Shown: in pieces, positions 1 through 6,832 of the stretch | Numbering within the stretch: position 1 is the stretch's first letter | Layout: each line of letters opens with the position of its first letter | DNA from: Candidatus Atribacteria bacterium 1244-E10-H5-B2 | Lineage (GTDB): Bacteria; Atribacterota; JS1; SB-45; 34-128 | Direction: 5' to 3' | DNA: 10,565 nt | Assembly: GCA_003575245.1 (NCBI GenBank) | Contig: NMQN01000647.1 | Span: 1-10,565 of the forward strand | The notes under the pieces: model-generated | Database searches by the model: none | What the model was told of the DNA's origin: nothing | The model's input: the letters and a program-made list of their open reading frames with translations, nothing else | Made by a program: the position numbers and the translations under genes

Positions 1-1275
1 GTACTCCATATCCTTACAACCCATACGCGCACCCTGAATCGTTCCGCTTAATTTTTCCGAAATATGTAAAGAAATTATTGATTTATATCTTTGCGCAGCT
101 TTATCATAGACTTTTTTAAAAAAAGCTGGCGCGGGTTGAGAAGTGGATAGCTTTTCATTGGAGGTCTCTAAAATATGAATAAAATCCTTTGGTATAATTT
201 CTACTTGATCTAAATAGCTCTTTTTCCCAACTTGAATTACTACAGGTACAATCTTAATATTATACTTCTTAATTAACTCTGGCGGTAAATCACAGGTTGA
301 ATCAGTAACCAACCCGATACTTTTTTGAGCATCAAGCTTAATCTTAGTATGCTGTTTGTGCATATCATCAACTTTATTTTTTACTATAGTTCCGAATTCA
401 GACAATTCAGCAAAAACATCTTCTGGTTTATCAGTGTGAATATGGATATGAGCTTTGTTTTTAGAACCAGCAACAATTAATGAATCCCCTAAAAAAGTAA
501 GTTTTTGTCTAATGGTTTTCCGGTCTAAGTCAATACCTTCAAGTAAGTATTCGGCACAGAACTGAAAATTAATTCCGGAATCAACTTTACCTAAATTAAA
601 ACTCCTCATTTTATTGGTAGTAGAAGTAATTACTTTTAAAGATTTAATTTTACCATATTCAATAAAATTAACTATTCCCTCTAATATATTAACAAATCCC
701 TGTGCCCCCGCATCGACTACGCCTGCCTTTTTTAATATCAGGAGTTTATCGGGTGTTTGGGCCAGGGAATCCTTTGCTTTAGATAATGATTTTTTAAAAA
801 GTTCGACAAAATCATGGGTATGGTGCGCACTTTCAGCAAGATGTTTTGCCCAATCTTTCATAACTGTAATAATGGTTCCCTCTTGAGGATTAGAAATTGC
901 ATTTCTTGCTTGTTCTGCTGCCTTAGTGGCAGCTTGGGCAAAAGCTTCTGTGCTAAGACGTACTTTACCCTTGGTTGCTTCTGCCAGGCCTTGAAAAAAT
1001 TGGGCCAAAATAGCTCCGGAGTTACCGCGTGCTCCGGTCAAAGCCGAATCGGCAATAACACTACTAATTTTGGTAAAAGAAGATTCTTTACATTTTTTAA
1101 TCTCTTTTACAATGCTGTTCATAGTAGCTGCCATATTAGTACCTGTGTCCCCATCAGCTACCGGGAAAACATTGATATCATTCAGATACTGTTCCATCTG
1201 ATTTATCCGTTGGGCTGAATTTATAATAAAACGCTTAAACCGAATGCCATTTAAATATTTTATTTTTATTTTCAT
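1..1275 (-). CDS. DAK2-DegV fusion protein (fatty-acid kinase FakA/FakB-like), C-terminus beyond window edge
   Basis: I translated 425 in-frame codons without a stop; the gene runs off the left edge. Residues 1 to about 205 are a DAK2 kinase domain, with the nucleotide/Mg motif DGDTGTNM at 41-48 and the glycine-rich stretch LTGARGNSGAIL at 79-90. Residues about 210-310 resemble the middle domain of YloV/FakA (GDSLIVAG at 263-270, HIHIHTDKP at 277-284 or so). From about residue 317 a DegV/FakB lipid-binding domain begins, with VTDST at 323-327, TSQP at 378-381 and SGT at 410-412. In Firmicutes, FakA phosphorylates a fatty acid held by a separate FakB (DegV) carrier, feeding phospholipid synthesis. 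Here kinase and carrier domains are in one chain, and roughly the last 180 residues of DegV are missing from view. The ATG at 1273-1275 follows the ribosome site AAAGGA (1285-1290) by 9 bases and lies 16 bases after the peptidase stop, so the two are probably cotranscribed. Domain assignment is secure; the substrate is inferred from the family. Confidence 0.9.
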   Translation of the reverse strand, partial: MKIKIKYLNGIRFKRFIINSAQRINQMEQYLNDINVFPVADGDTGTNMAATMNSIVKEIKKCKESSFTKISSVIADSALTGARGNSGAILAQFFQGLAEATKGKVRLSTEAFAQAATKAAEQARNAISNPQEGTIITVMKDWAKHLAESAHHTHDFVELFKKSLSKAKDSLAQTPDKLLILKKAGVVDAGAQGFVNILEGIVNFIEYGKIKSLKVITSTTNKMRSFNLGKVDSGINFQFCAEYLLEGIDLDRKTIRQKLTFLGDSLIVAGSKNKAHIHIHTDKPEDVFAELSEFGTIVKNKVDDMHKQHTKIKLDAQKSIGLVTDSTCDLPPELIKKYNIKIVPVVIQVGKKSYLDQVEIIPKDFIHILETSNEKLSTSQPAPAFFKKVYDKAAQRYKSIISLHISEKLSGTIQGARMGCKDMEY

Positions 1276-1291
1276 TACTAAAAATCCTTTC

Positions 1292-3199
1292 TCATTCTAC
1301 TCTTCCGCCGAGATGTTCACCTAAAAATTCTTCCATAGCGCCATAAAAATCAAACCGATTTTCTTCGTTTGCAAAACCATGACCCTCATTATCTTTAACC
1401 ATGTAAGAAACCTCGATACCTCGTGTCTTTAAGGCTTCAACCATCTGATCTGATTCAGCTTTAGGAACTCTGGGGTCATTAGCCCCTTGGGCAATGAAAA
1501 GAGGAACCTTAATTTTATCGACGTGGAAAAGCGGGGAAGCTGCCTCCAGCAAATCTTTATCTTTTTCGGGATCTCCAACCATTTCGTAAAACATTTCCCT
1601 CATAGGTTCCCAATAAGGAGGTATTGCCTCAAACCAGGATAAGATATTGGATATTCCCACGTAATCAATCCCACAAGTATATAAATCCGGAGTAAAGATT
1701 AAACCTGCTAAAGTGGCATATCCACCATAAGATCCTCCATAAATTCCAATTCTTTTAGGGTCCGCTATCCCCTGTTCAATTAACCAATTAACTCCATCGG
1801 TAATATCATCCTGCATTTTTTTACCCCATTCTTTAAATCCAAGCTCCCAGAATTCGCGGCCATATCCGGTAGAACCACGGAAATTCATCTGTAATACGGC
1901 ATAACCCCGGTTTGCCAAAAACTGAATTTCAGGATTATATCCCCAATAGTCTCTATACCAGGGACCACCATGAGGATTAATAACTACAGGTAAATTTTTT
2001 GGAGTTAAACCTTTGGGAATGGTTAAGTATCCATGGATAGTTAAACCATCCCGTGAGGTATATTTGATTGGTCGCATATCTGCCATATATTTTTCTTCCA
2101 GCCAGGGGCTAATATCTATCATCTTTCTAAATTCACCTGTGGCAAGATCATAAAAATAATAAGCCCCCAAACCTTTATCACTGTATGTTATTATAATTAG
2201 TTTGGTTTCATCTCTAGTACTATCGGTAATTGCAACTTCGTATCCGGGCAAGCGTTTCTCCAGGTCTTCTTGTAATTCTTTACGTTCCTGGTCAAAAAAA
2301 TGATAATGTCTTTTATCGGTAAAGTAAGCGACCCCTGTAATTTTCTTTTGTTTTTTCGATCTTAATAAGCTTGTCACGTCCACTTCCGGATGCTCGTATA
2401 TTTTTTCCAAGAATTTTGCATTGGCAACATCATATTTAAAAATTGCCCGTTTATCTCTATCAATATTTGAAGAAACATAAAGGTATTTATTATCAAAAGT
2501 AAAAAATAAGGGGGCTACGGTTTCTTTAAAACTGGTGGTAATAACTACCTTGAAGGGGTCGCCTTCCTTTTCTCTATATAAAATGCTGGTATTTACACCA
2601 TCACTGGTAGTAGCAACCCGAAGTTTCCCTTCATGATCAGTTATCCATCCAACAATATTTCCGGGGTTTTCGGCAAGCATTTCCATCTCCCCATTATTAA
2701 TATTAATGCAATATACATCGTAAAACCTTTTATCTCTTTTGTTCATCATCATCAGCATCTCATCCGGATTATTTTCAAGGTCATCAATTAAGTGAACTTT
2801 TACCTCTTCAAAAGGGGTTAAGGTTTTTCTGTTTGAGCCATCAATATCTACGGCATAGATTTTATAATTTTCATCTCCTGCTTCATCCTGAGCATATACA
2901 ATTCGATTATCATTGGCCCATAAATATCCGGCAATATCTCTTTTTGTAGCTTCAGTAATTCTGATAATCTTTTCTTCCCCAATTTTCTGCACATAGATAT
3001 TCAAGCGGTTCTCCCATGGCTGAAGAAATGCCCAATACGTTCCATTGGGAGATAAAGAAAAACCAATTTTTTCAGGATTCTTAAAAAAGTCTCTCATGGG
3101 AATAAGCGGAGCCTCATCTTGATTGCTCTGAACCATTAAGGTTAGAGTGAAAAGTAAAAATATTGAAAGCACTAAGGTTAATATAAGTTTCTTTTTCAT
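1292..3199 (-). CDS. S9-family (prolyl oligopeptidase/acylaminoacyl-peptidase type) serine peptidase, exported or membrane-anchored
   Basis: The protein has 635 residues from the chosen start. The N-terminus is MKKK followed by a hydrophobic run to about residue 23, a signal peptide or signal anchor with no clear lipobox or Ala-X-Ala site, so it probably acts outside the membrane. Residues about 35-370 look like the beta-propeller that gates access in this family (repeated strands, WANDNRIVY-type segments). The alpha/beta-hydrolase domain follows, with PHGGPW around H410 (oxyanion region), nucleophile S490 in GGSYGG, acid D575 in GANDPRVP and H607 in EGHGF. Serine, aspartate and histidine come in the family's order and spacing. 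An in-frame ATG at 3268 would add 23 residues but lies upstream of the AGGAGG site and hides the signal sequence, so I reject it. The likely role is cleavage of short peptides or N-acylated peptides; the exact specificity cannot be read. The DAK2-DegV gene follows after 16 bases. Confidence 0.92.
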   Translation of the reverse strand: MKKKLILTLVLSIFLLFTLTLMVQSNQDEAPLIPMRDFFKNPEKIGFSLSPNGTYWAFLQPWENRLNIYVQKIGEEKIIRITEATKRDIAGYLWANDNRIVYAQDEAGDENYKIYAVDIDGSNRKTLTPFEEVKVHLIDDLENNPDEMLMMMNKRDKRFYDVYCININNGEMEMLAENPGNIVGWITDHEGKLRVATTSDGVNTSILYREKEGDPFKVVITTSFKETVAPLFFTFDNKYLYVSSNIDRDKRAIFKYDVANAKFLEKIYEHPEVDVTSLLRSKKQKKITGVAYFTDKRHYHFFDQERKELQEDLEKRLPGYEVAITDSTRDETKLIIITYSDKGLGAYYFYDLATGEFRKMIDISPWLEEKYMADMRPIKYTSRDGLTIHGYLTIPKGLTPKNLPVVINPHGGPWYRDYWGYNPEIQFLANRGYAVLQMNFRGSTGYGREFWELGFKEWGKKMQDDITDGVNWLIEQGIADPKRIGIYGGSYGGYATLAGLIFTPDLYTCGIDYVGISNILSWFEAIPPYWEPMREMFYEMVGDPEKDKDLLEAASPLFHVDKIKVPLFIAQGANDPRVPKAESDQMVEALKTRGIEVSYMVKDNEGHGFANEENRFDFYGAMEEFLGEHLGGRVE

Positions 3200-3206
3200 T
3201 TCTATT

Positions 3207-3212
3207 CCTCCT
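3207..3212 (-). promoter_or_regulatory. Ribosome binding site that fixes the S9 peptidase start
   Basis: AGGAGG on the minus strand lies 7 bases before the ATG at 3197-3199. No comparable site precedes the in-frame ATG at 3266-3268. The downstream start also puts the lysine-rich, hydrophobic signal sequence exactly at the N-terminus. Confidence 0.85.
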
Positions 3213-3258
3213 TGCTTTACGAATTTTAATAAATTAACTCTTCTATTATTTTTTCTAT

Positions 3259-3287
3259 ACAATATCATTTGGGAAAAATCGAGTCAA
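3259..3287 (-). promoter_or_regulatory. Putative sigma-A-type promoter for the S9 peptidase/DAK2-DegV pair
   Basis: On the minus strand, TTGACT (3282-3287) is followed after exactly 17 bases by TATTGT (3259-3264). That is 5 of 6 matches to the -35 consensus and 4 of 6 to the -10. It lies in the 92-base gap between the nitroreductase stop and the peptidase start, about 60 bases before the ATG. The location suits a promoter that starts a two-gene transcript independent of the nitroreductase. The background is AT-rich, so chance matches are possible. Confidence 0.45.
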
Positions 3288-3291
3288 TTTT

Positions 3292-3846
3292 TCATTTCTG
3301 TAACCCATAACTATTGTAACTTCCGATTTGATCCATTGGCTTTCGCTTTTTGGGGCGTATTATTGTAGACTCGGGATAACCTACTGTTATAATAAGTTCA
3401 ACTCTTTTTGATGGGGAAATATTAAGCAGCTTCTTCACTCCCTTTTCGTTGAACCATCCCAAAATACAGGTACCCAATCCTTCTTCTGTAGCCTGAAGGC
3501 AAAAATGTTCAGAAGCAATTCCGATATCAATAAGGCTAAATTGTTTATCTTTGATTGCTTCCGCGACTTTGTTTAAAAAGCCTAATCTTTCCGAAATTAA
3601 TATAATTAAAACAGGTGCTTGTAGGGAAAAATGATTGAAAGATATTAGTTGGCTAAATGTTTTTTTGGCTACCGCTTCTTTTAGTTTTGGGTCATCTATG
3701 ACAATGAAGCTCCAGGGCTGAGAATTGCTGGCAGAAGGTGCAAGCCGTGCTGCCTCCAGACAGCGCTCAATCTTTTCCCGTTCAACTTCTTTACTTAGAT
3801 ATCTTCGTACACTTTGTCTGGCTTTAACTAAATCTAAAAATTTCAT
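3292..3846 (-). CDS. Nitroreductase-family FMN oxidoreductase
   Basis: This 184-residue protein is of normal length for the short single-domain nitroreductases, which work as FMN-containing homodimers in the cytoplasm and reduce nitro compounds, quinones or flavins using NAD(P)H. Visible hallmarks are the N-terminal FMN-phosphate motif ARQSVRRY (residues 9-16), the segment APSASNSQPW (36-45), EEGLGTCILGW (121-131) and the C-terminal VGYP (155-158). The ATG at 3844-3846 sits 4 bases after a strong GGGGGAGGA site (3851-3859). It follows the molybdopterin oxidoreductase by 60 bases, with a palindrome in between. No terminator with a T-run is seen on this strand, so readthrough from the oxidoreductase is plausible. 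The physiological substrate cannot be told from the sequence. Confidence 0.92.
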   Translation of the reverse strand: MKFLDLVKARQSVRRYLSKEVEREKIERCLEAARLAPSASNSQPWSFIVIDDPKLKEAVAKKTFSQLISFNHFSLQAPVLIILISERLGFLNKVAEAIKDKQFSLIDIGIASEHFCLQATEEGLGTCILGWFNEKGVKKLLNISPSKRVELIITVGYPESTIIRPKKRKPMDQIGSYNSYGLQK

Positions 3847-3862
3847 TTATTCCTCCCCCAGG

Positions 3863-3886
3863 TACAGGAGGCAACCGACCCCTGTA
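3863..3886 (-). repeat. REP-like palindrome, diverged third copy
   Basis: This 24-base imperfect palindrome has arms TACAGG/CCTGTA extended inward by a G-U and a G-C pair on the minus strand. Read on the plus strand, CAGGAGGCAACCGACCCCTGT aligns with CAGAGGACCGTCCCCTGT of the copy at 6798-6832, apart from inserted bases and one A/T change. It lies between the oxidoreductase stop and the ribosome site of the nitroreductase. No T-run follows on the minus strand, so it is not a good terminator for these genes; on the plus strand it is followed by TTTTTCTTT. Confidence 0.55.
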
Positions 3887-3906
3887 TTTTTCTTTGTATT
3901 TTAATT

Positions 3907-5937
3907 TTATTTTACTTTTTGAATTTCAACTAAACAATTTTGAAAAGCTGTTCCGTATCCTATGTCACTTACGTAATCTCCAATAAGTTTATTTATATTA
4001 GCTTGATGCACTCCACCCCACCAGCCAAAATAAGTATGCACAATTCCCAGGGTGACTTTTACAGTAAGGATAGCCTTTAAAATTAAATTACCTCTCTCAT
4101 TATATACTTTTACTCTATCGTTTTCATTGATTCCTCTTTTAGCTGCATCGCGGGGATTTATCCAGACAAAAGGTTCTTCTTTTAAAATAGATATATCTGA
4201 AAATTGGGAATTCATTTTATTGTAAGCATGGCTGCTTATCAAAGATAAAGGATATTTATTATAAATATTTGGAGAACTGTATTTATTTTCTACTGGTTCG
4301 TTGTATGTTGGGAGGGGAGCTTCTCCCCATCTATCTCTCATCCTCTGGCTGAAAAATTCTATTTTTTGAGTAGGAGTATTGAATTTGAAATTACTAAAAG
4401 CTATCTCTTGATAACTGGGATGAAGATAGGGTTTTTCTTTTAATTCATCGACATCGGTATTCAAATTAGAATTGATAATTATTTTTTCTATAGTGCTCAA
4501 ATCATTTTCCGGCAAATAATCTAAATTAAAACCGAATTTTTTACCCAGAAGTCTATACATTTCACTTTCGTGTTTACATTCACCAGGTGGCTCAATTAGT
4601 TTTTGTTGTAACTGAATATAAGAATGACCATAGCCGGTAATTAGATCATAGTACTCAAACATCGAGGTTGCGGGCAAAATAATATCTGCCATTCTTGCGG
4701 TATCGGTTAAAAAAAGATCGGCAACCACGATTAAATCTAATTTATTCATCGTCCGGGCAAGGAGATTAATATTTGGGTTGCTAGTCATAGGATTCGCCTG
4801 CTCAATCCAAGCAGCTTTCACCGGAGGGTCGGCTTGATTATCCAGTTCGCTGGCAAGTTTTGCTACTGGAATTGAATTACGAATCCTCCTGGGTTTGGGA
4901 GGAGAAAAAGGCCAATTTAATTCAGGTGCCTGCCTATCACTAAAGTAAAAACCACAACCCTTTTTACCGATACTTCCAGTTAATGCCAGCAGAAGAGATA
5001 TGGCTCTTATAGTCTGACCCCCATTGCTATATCTTTGAACACCCATTCCGCAGATAAGGGCATACTCGTGAGTATTTTTTATAAAACCAATCATGGTTTC
5101 AATTTTATGGAGAGGAATCCCAGTTACGGTAGAAACTTTTCCCAAAGGATATTCTTTTGCCAATTCTTTAAACTGGGCAAAACCAAAAGTATGTTGGTTA
5201 ATAAAATTATCGTCTATTAAATTATTTTTAATAAGCTGGTTAGCTATCCCCAGGGCAAGACATCCATCAGTCCCCGGTCGAGGATTTAAATATAAATGAC
5301 TTTTCGCCCCCGACTCATTTTCTCTAATATCTATAGTTATTAATTTTACTCCCTTATCCACTGCTTTATTTACATGATGCATCAAATGAATATTGGTATA
5401 GGCGGGATTTGAGCCCCATAATATTATTAATTTTGAGTTTTCCAGGTCAGAAATCCTATTATGTTTTACTTCTCCATAAGTCAAATTGATTGCTTCCTGG
5501 GCAGCAGAATCACACAAACCGCCATAGGTGGAAGTAAAGCCACCAAACTGATACCAGAAACCATAAGCACAATTTTTCACCACACCCAAATTGGCAAATC
5601 TGTTATAATACAAAACCGACTCCGGTCCATACTTCTCTTTTAAATTTTTAAGCTTTTCATAAATTATATCTAAAGCCTGCTCCCAGCTAATTCTTTTAAA
5701 TTCACCCTTGCCTCGTTTGCCAATTCTCTGCAAGGGATATAATAATCTTTCTGGTCCGTAGACCATATTTGGATAGTTTTTCCCTTTAACGCATATCCTG
5801 CCCTGATTTACCGGACTATTGTGATTTCCTCTAACTTTTACTACTTTCCCTTTTTCTACTTCCACCTCCAACGAACAGGAACCAAAACAATCCTTAGGGC
5901 ATACTGAAAAACATACTAGGGGACGGTCCTTTGTCAT
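3907..5937 (-). CDS. Molybdopterin-dependent oxidoreductase (DMSO reductase superfamily), cytoplasmic, with N-terminal [4Fe-4S] cluster
   Basis: This 676-residue protein covers a complete catalytic subunit of the DMSO reductase/formate dehydrogenase superfamily. The N-terminal iron-sulfur motif is C13-x3-C17-x3-C21-x27-C49. C142 in YGGLCDS falls where the superfamily carries its Mo/W-coordinating Ser, Cys or Sec. Other family segments are WGSNP (174-178), RPGTDG (220-225), ADLFLTDTARMADIILPATS (406-425) and a C-terminal cofactor-binding domain from about 560. There is no twin-arginine signal, so the enzyme should be cytoplasmic. No electron-transfer or membrane subunit lies next to it, and the substrate cannot be named. 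The ATG at 5935-5937 overlaps the transposase stop (ATGA), and residues 3-7 are encoded by a REP-like core. No other suitable start precedes C13. A GGGGG-type ribosome site lies 10 bases upstream, inside the transposase. Confidence 0.9.
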   Translation of the reverse strand: MTKDRPLVCFSVCPKDCFGSCSLEVEVEKGKVVKVRGNHNSPVNQGRICVKGKNYPNMVYGPERLLYPLQRIGKRGKGEFKRISWEQALDIIYEKLKNLKEKYGPESVLYYNRFANLGVVKNCAYGFWYQFGGFTSTYGGLCDSAAQEAINLTYGEVKHNRISDLENSKLIILWGSNPAYTNIHLMHHVNKAVDKGVKLITIDIRENESGAKSHLYLNPRPGTDGCLALGIANQLIKNNLIDDNFINQHTFGFAQFKELAKEYPLGKVSTVTGIPLHKIETMIGFIKNTHEYALICGMGVQRYSNGGQTIRAISLLLALTGSIGKKGCGFYFSDRQAPELNWPFSPPKPRRIRNSIPVAKLASELDNQADPPVKAAWIEQANPMTSNPNINLLARTMNKLDLIVVADLFLTDTARMADIILPATSMFEYYDLITGYGHSYIQLQQKLIEPPGECKHESEMYRLLGKKFGFNLDYLPENDLSTIEKIIINSNLNTDVDELKEKPYLHPSYQEIAFSNFKFNTPTQKIEFFSQRMRDRWGEAPLPTYNEPVENKYSSPNIYNKYPLSLISSHAYNKMNSQFSDISILKEEPFVWINPRDAAKRGINENDRVKVYNERGNLILKAILTVKVTLGIVHTYFGWWGGVHQANINKLIGDYVSDIGYGTAFQNCLVEIQKVK
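5917..5934 (+). repeat. REP-like element, copy at the 3' end of the transposase
   Basis: The core AGGGGACGGTCCT (5918-5930, plus strand) is the exact reverse complement of 6810-6822, so the transposase is bracketed by inverted copies. The outer arms have decayed: only the inner GG/CC and scattered pairs remain, so the hairpin is weak. The core encodes residues 3-7 (KDRPL) of the molybdopterin oxidoreductase on the other strand. Confidence 0.75.
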
Positions 5938-6734
5938 TTTTTGTTAACCCCCTTTATCACAAGCCATCGACTAAATCCTAAAATGTCTGCTATTTCTCTG
6001 TATGAAAGATTTGTCTTTTCTGTTAATTCTATTATTAGTTTATTTCTATGTTCTTTATTTTTTTTAGCTTTTAAAGATTCTATTTGCAAACCTTTTTCTT
6101 TTAAATATCTTGACACATACTCTTTAGCTTTCTTAACGCTAGTAATTTCTTTTACTTCTCTAAAGACTTCTTGATAATCCATAAAGGTATCGTTGTTTTG
6201 TTGACAGCTAAATTCGGTAAACAAATGAATTACTTTCGCTCTATCGGGAGAAAAGAGATTTAAGATCTTCTCTTTATCTATTATACTTTTTTGCTCTTTT
6301 AAATAAAGCGAATAACTACTCCATTTATATTGGTAGGGTTGGTGAGCTATTTTAGCCTTAACCGGATTATTATGGATATACCTTAATAATGATATTAGAT
6401 AACGATCATTTTCCACCGGTTCACTTCTAAACCTGTTCTGAAACACATGTCCAACTCTATTATATTTTTTATTAAAGTAATAAGCATAAGCGGTATTAAT
6501 CCTTCTCATTGTCCTGGAAATATTATCTTCTTGTTCCTTAATTAACAAATGTAAATGGTTGCTCATCAAGCAATATGCGTAAAGAATGTATTCGTTTTTC
6601 CTCTTTTTATTGGTAATAATTTGAATAAATTTATTTTTGTCTTCGTCATCAAGAAATATATCTTTTCTTTCATTTCCTCTCGCTATTATGTGGTATATTT
6701 TGCTTATCCCTAATTTTCTTTTTTGTCTGGGCAA
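5934..6734 (-). CDS. REP-associated tyrosine transposase (RAYT), Y1/HUH family
   Basis: This 266-residue protein begins MPRQKRK and carries the single-strand DNA nuclease fold of IS200/RAYT enzymes. The HUH metal-binding motif is H60-L-H62 (MSNHLHLLI), and the probable catalytic tyrosine is Y119 in LLRYIHNNPV. The C-terminus (about 243-264, LSYREIADILGFSRW) is a helix-turn-helix, as in many RAYTs but not in IS200 TnpA. Such enzymes nick and move or amplify short palindromic repeats; two inverted repeat cores flank this gene, which supports that assignment. The start is TTG at 6732-6734, 5 bases after GGGAGGG (6740-6746), and it gives the family's usual N-terminus. The reading frame looks intact and may still be active. 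Its TGA overlaps the ATG of the molybdopterin oxidoreductase by 4 bases, suggesting translational coupling or an insertion precisely at that gene's start. Confidence 0.93.
   Translation of the reverse strand: MPRQKRKLGISKIYHIIARGNERKDIFLDDEDKNKFIQIITNKKRKNEYILYAYCLMSNHLHLLIKEQEDNISRTMRRINTAYAYYFNKKYNRVGHVFQNRFRSEPVENDRYLISLLRYIHNNPVKAKIAHQPYQYKWSSYSLYLKEQKSIIDKEKILNLFSPDRAKVIHLFTEFSCQQNNDTFMDYQEVFREVKEITSVKKAKEYVSRYLKEKGLQIESLKAKKNKEHRNKLIIELTEKTNLSYREIADILGFSRWLVIKGVNKK
5948..5955 (-). promoter_or_regulatory. Ribosome binding site for the molybdopterin oxidoreductase, inside the transposase gene
   Basis: AAAGGGGG on the minus strand ends 10 bases before the ATG at 5935-5937. It sits within the last codons of the transposase, so ribosomes finishing that gene could reinitiate here. 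Spacing is at the long end of normal. Confidence 0.5.
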
Positions 6735-6779
6735 AATTTCCCTCCCTAATATTTTTTATTGTGATAAGGAATAATTATT

Positions 6780-6788
6780 AATATAACA
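6780..6788 (-). promoter_or_regulatory. Weak candidate extended -10 element for the transposase
   Basis: The minus strand reads TGTTATATT, an extended -10 (TG, one base, then TATATT), about 45 bases before the TTG start. There is no recognisable -35 hexamer at the right distance and the region is very AT-rich, so this is only a candidate. The rest of 6735-6797 holds only the transposase ribosome site. Confidence 0.22.
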
Positions 6789-6797
6789 TATTTTTAT

Positions 6798-6832
6798 AAA
6801 ACCTGCCAGAGGACCGTCCCCTGTCAGGTTTT
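6798..6832 (-). repeat. REP-like palindrome at the exporter/transposase junction, possible weak terminator
   Basis: The element has two 15-base arms around the loop at 6813-6817. The outer 8 pairs (AAAACCTG/CAGGTTTT) are perfect. On the minus-strand RNA there is one A-G mismatch, then six more pairs including a G-U. The TGA stop of the ABC subunit (6824-6826) lies within the arm, so its last residues are encoded by the palindrome. The arm ends in TTTT on each strand, which could give weak bidirectional termination, but no long T-run follows on the minus strand. The core is the inverted partner of 5918-5930. Confidence 0.8.

Larger units (their letters stand above)
5917..6832 (-). mobile_element. 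REP-RAYT unit (transposase plus inverted flanking REP-like repeats)
   Basis: A RAYT gene is bounded by inverted copies of the same 13-base core (5918-5930 and 6810-6822). This is the classic arrangement of a domesticated or non-autonomous-repeat-mobilising RAYT locus. No target-site duplication can be recognised. The left boundary lies inside the 5' coding end of the oxidoreductase and the right boundary inside the 3' coding end of the ABC exporter subunit. Exact ends are inferred from the repeats. Confidence 0.65.

Noticed and set aside
814..1218. Plus-strand open frame of 134 codons
   Set aside because: It is entirely antisense to the DAK2 domain, whose minus-strand frame is full of recognisable family motifs. 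The plus-strand product resembles nothing and has no ribosome site.
3200..3268. N-terminal extension of the S9 peptidase from the ATG at 3266-3268
   Set aside because: It would bury the signal sequence 23 residues inside, lacks a ribosome site and overlaps the -10 region of the likely promoter.
3863..3890. Rho-independent terminator after the molybdopterin oxidoreductase
   Set aside because: The hairpin has a T-run only on the plus strand, where no gene ends. On the minus strand it is followed by the nitroreductase ribosome site.
3870..3930. Promoter for the nitroreductase from a TTGAAA at the oxidoreductase 3' end
   Set aside because: The TAAAAT-like hexamers that follow are at 9, 14 or 20 bases, none near the usual 17, and the stretch is nearly all A and T.
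6735..6797. Small RNA or riboswitch upstream of the transposase
   Set aside because: The gap is only about 60 bases of AT-rich sequence with no stable stem outside the REP-like palindrome.
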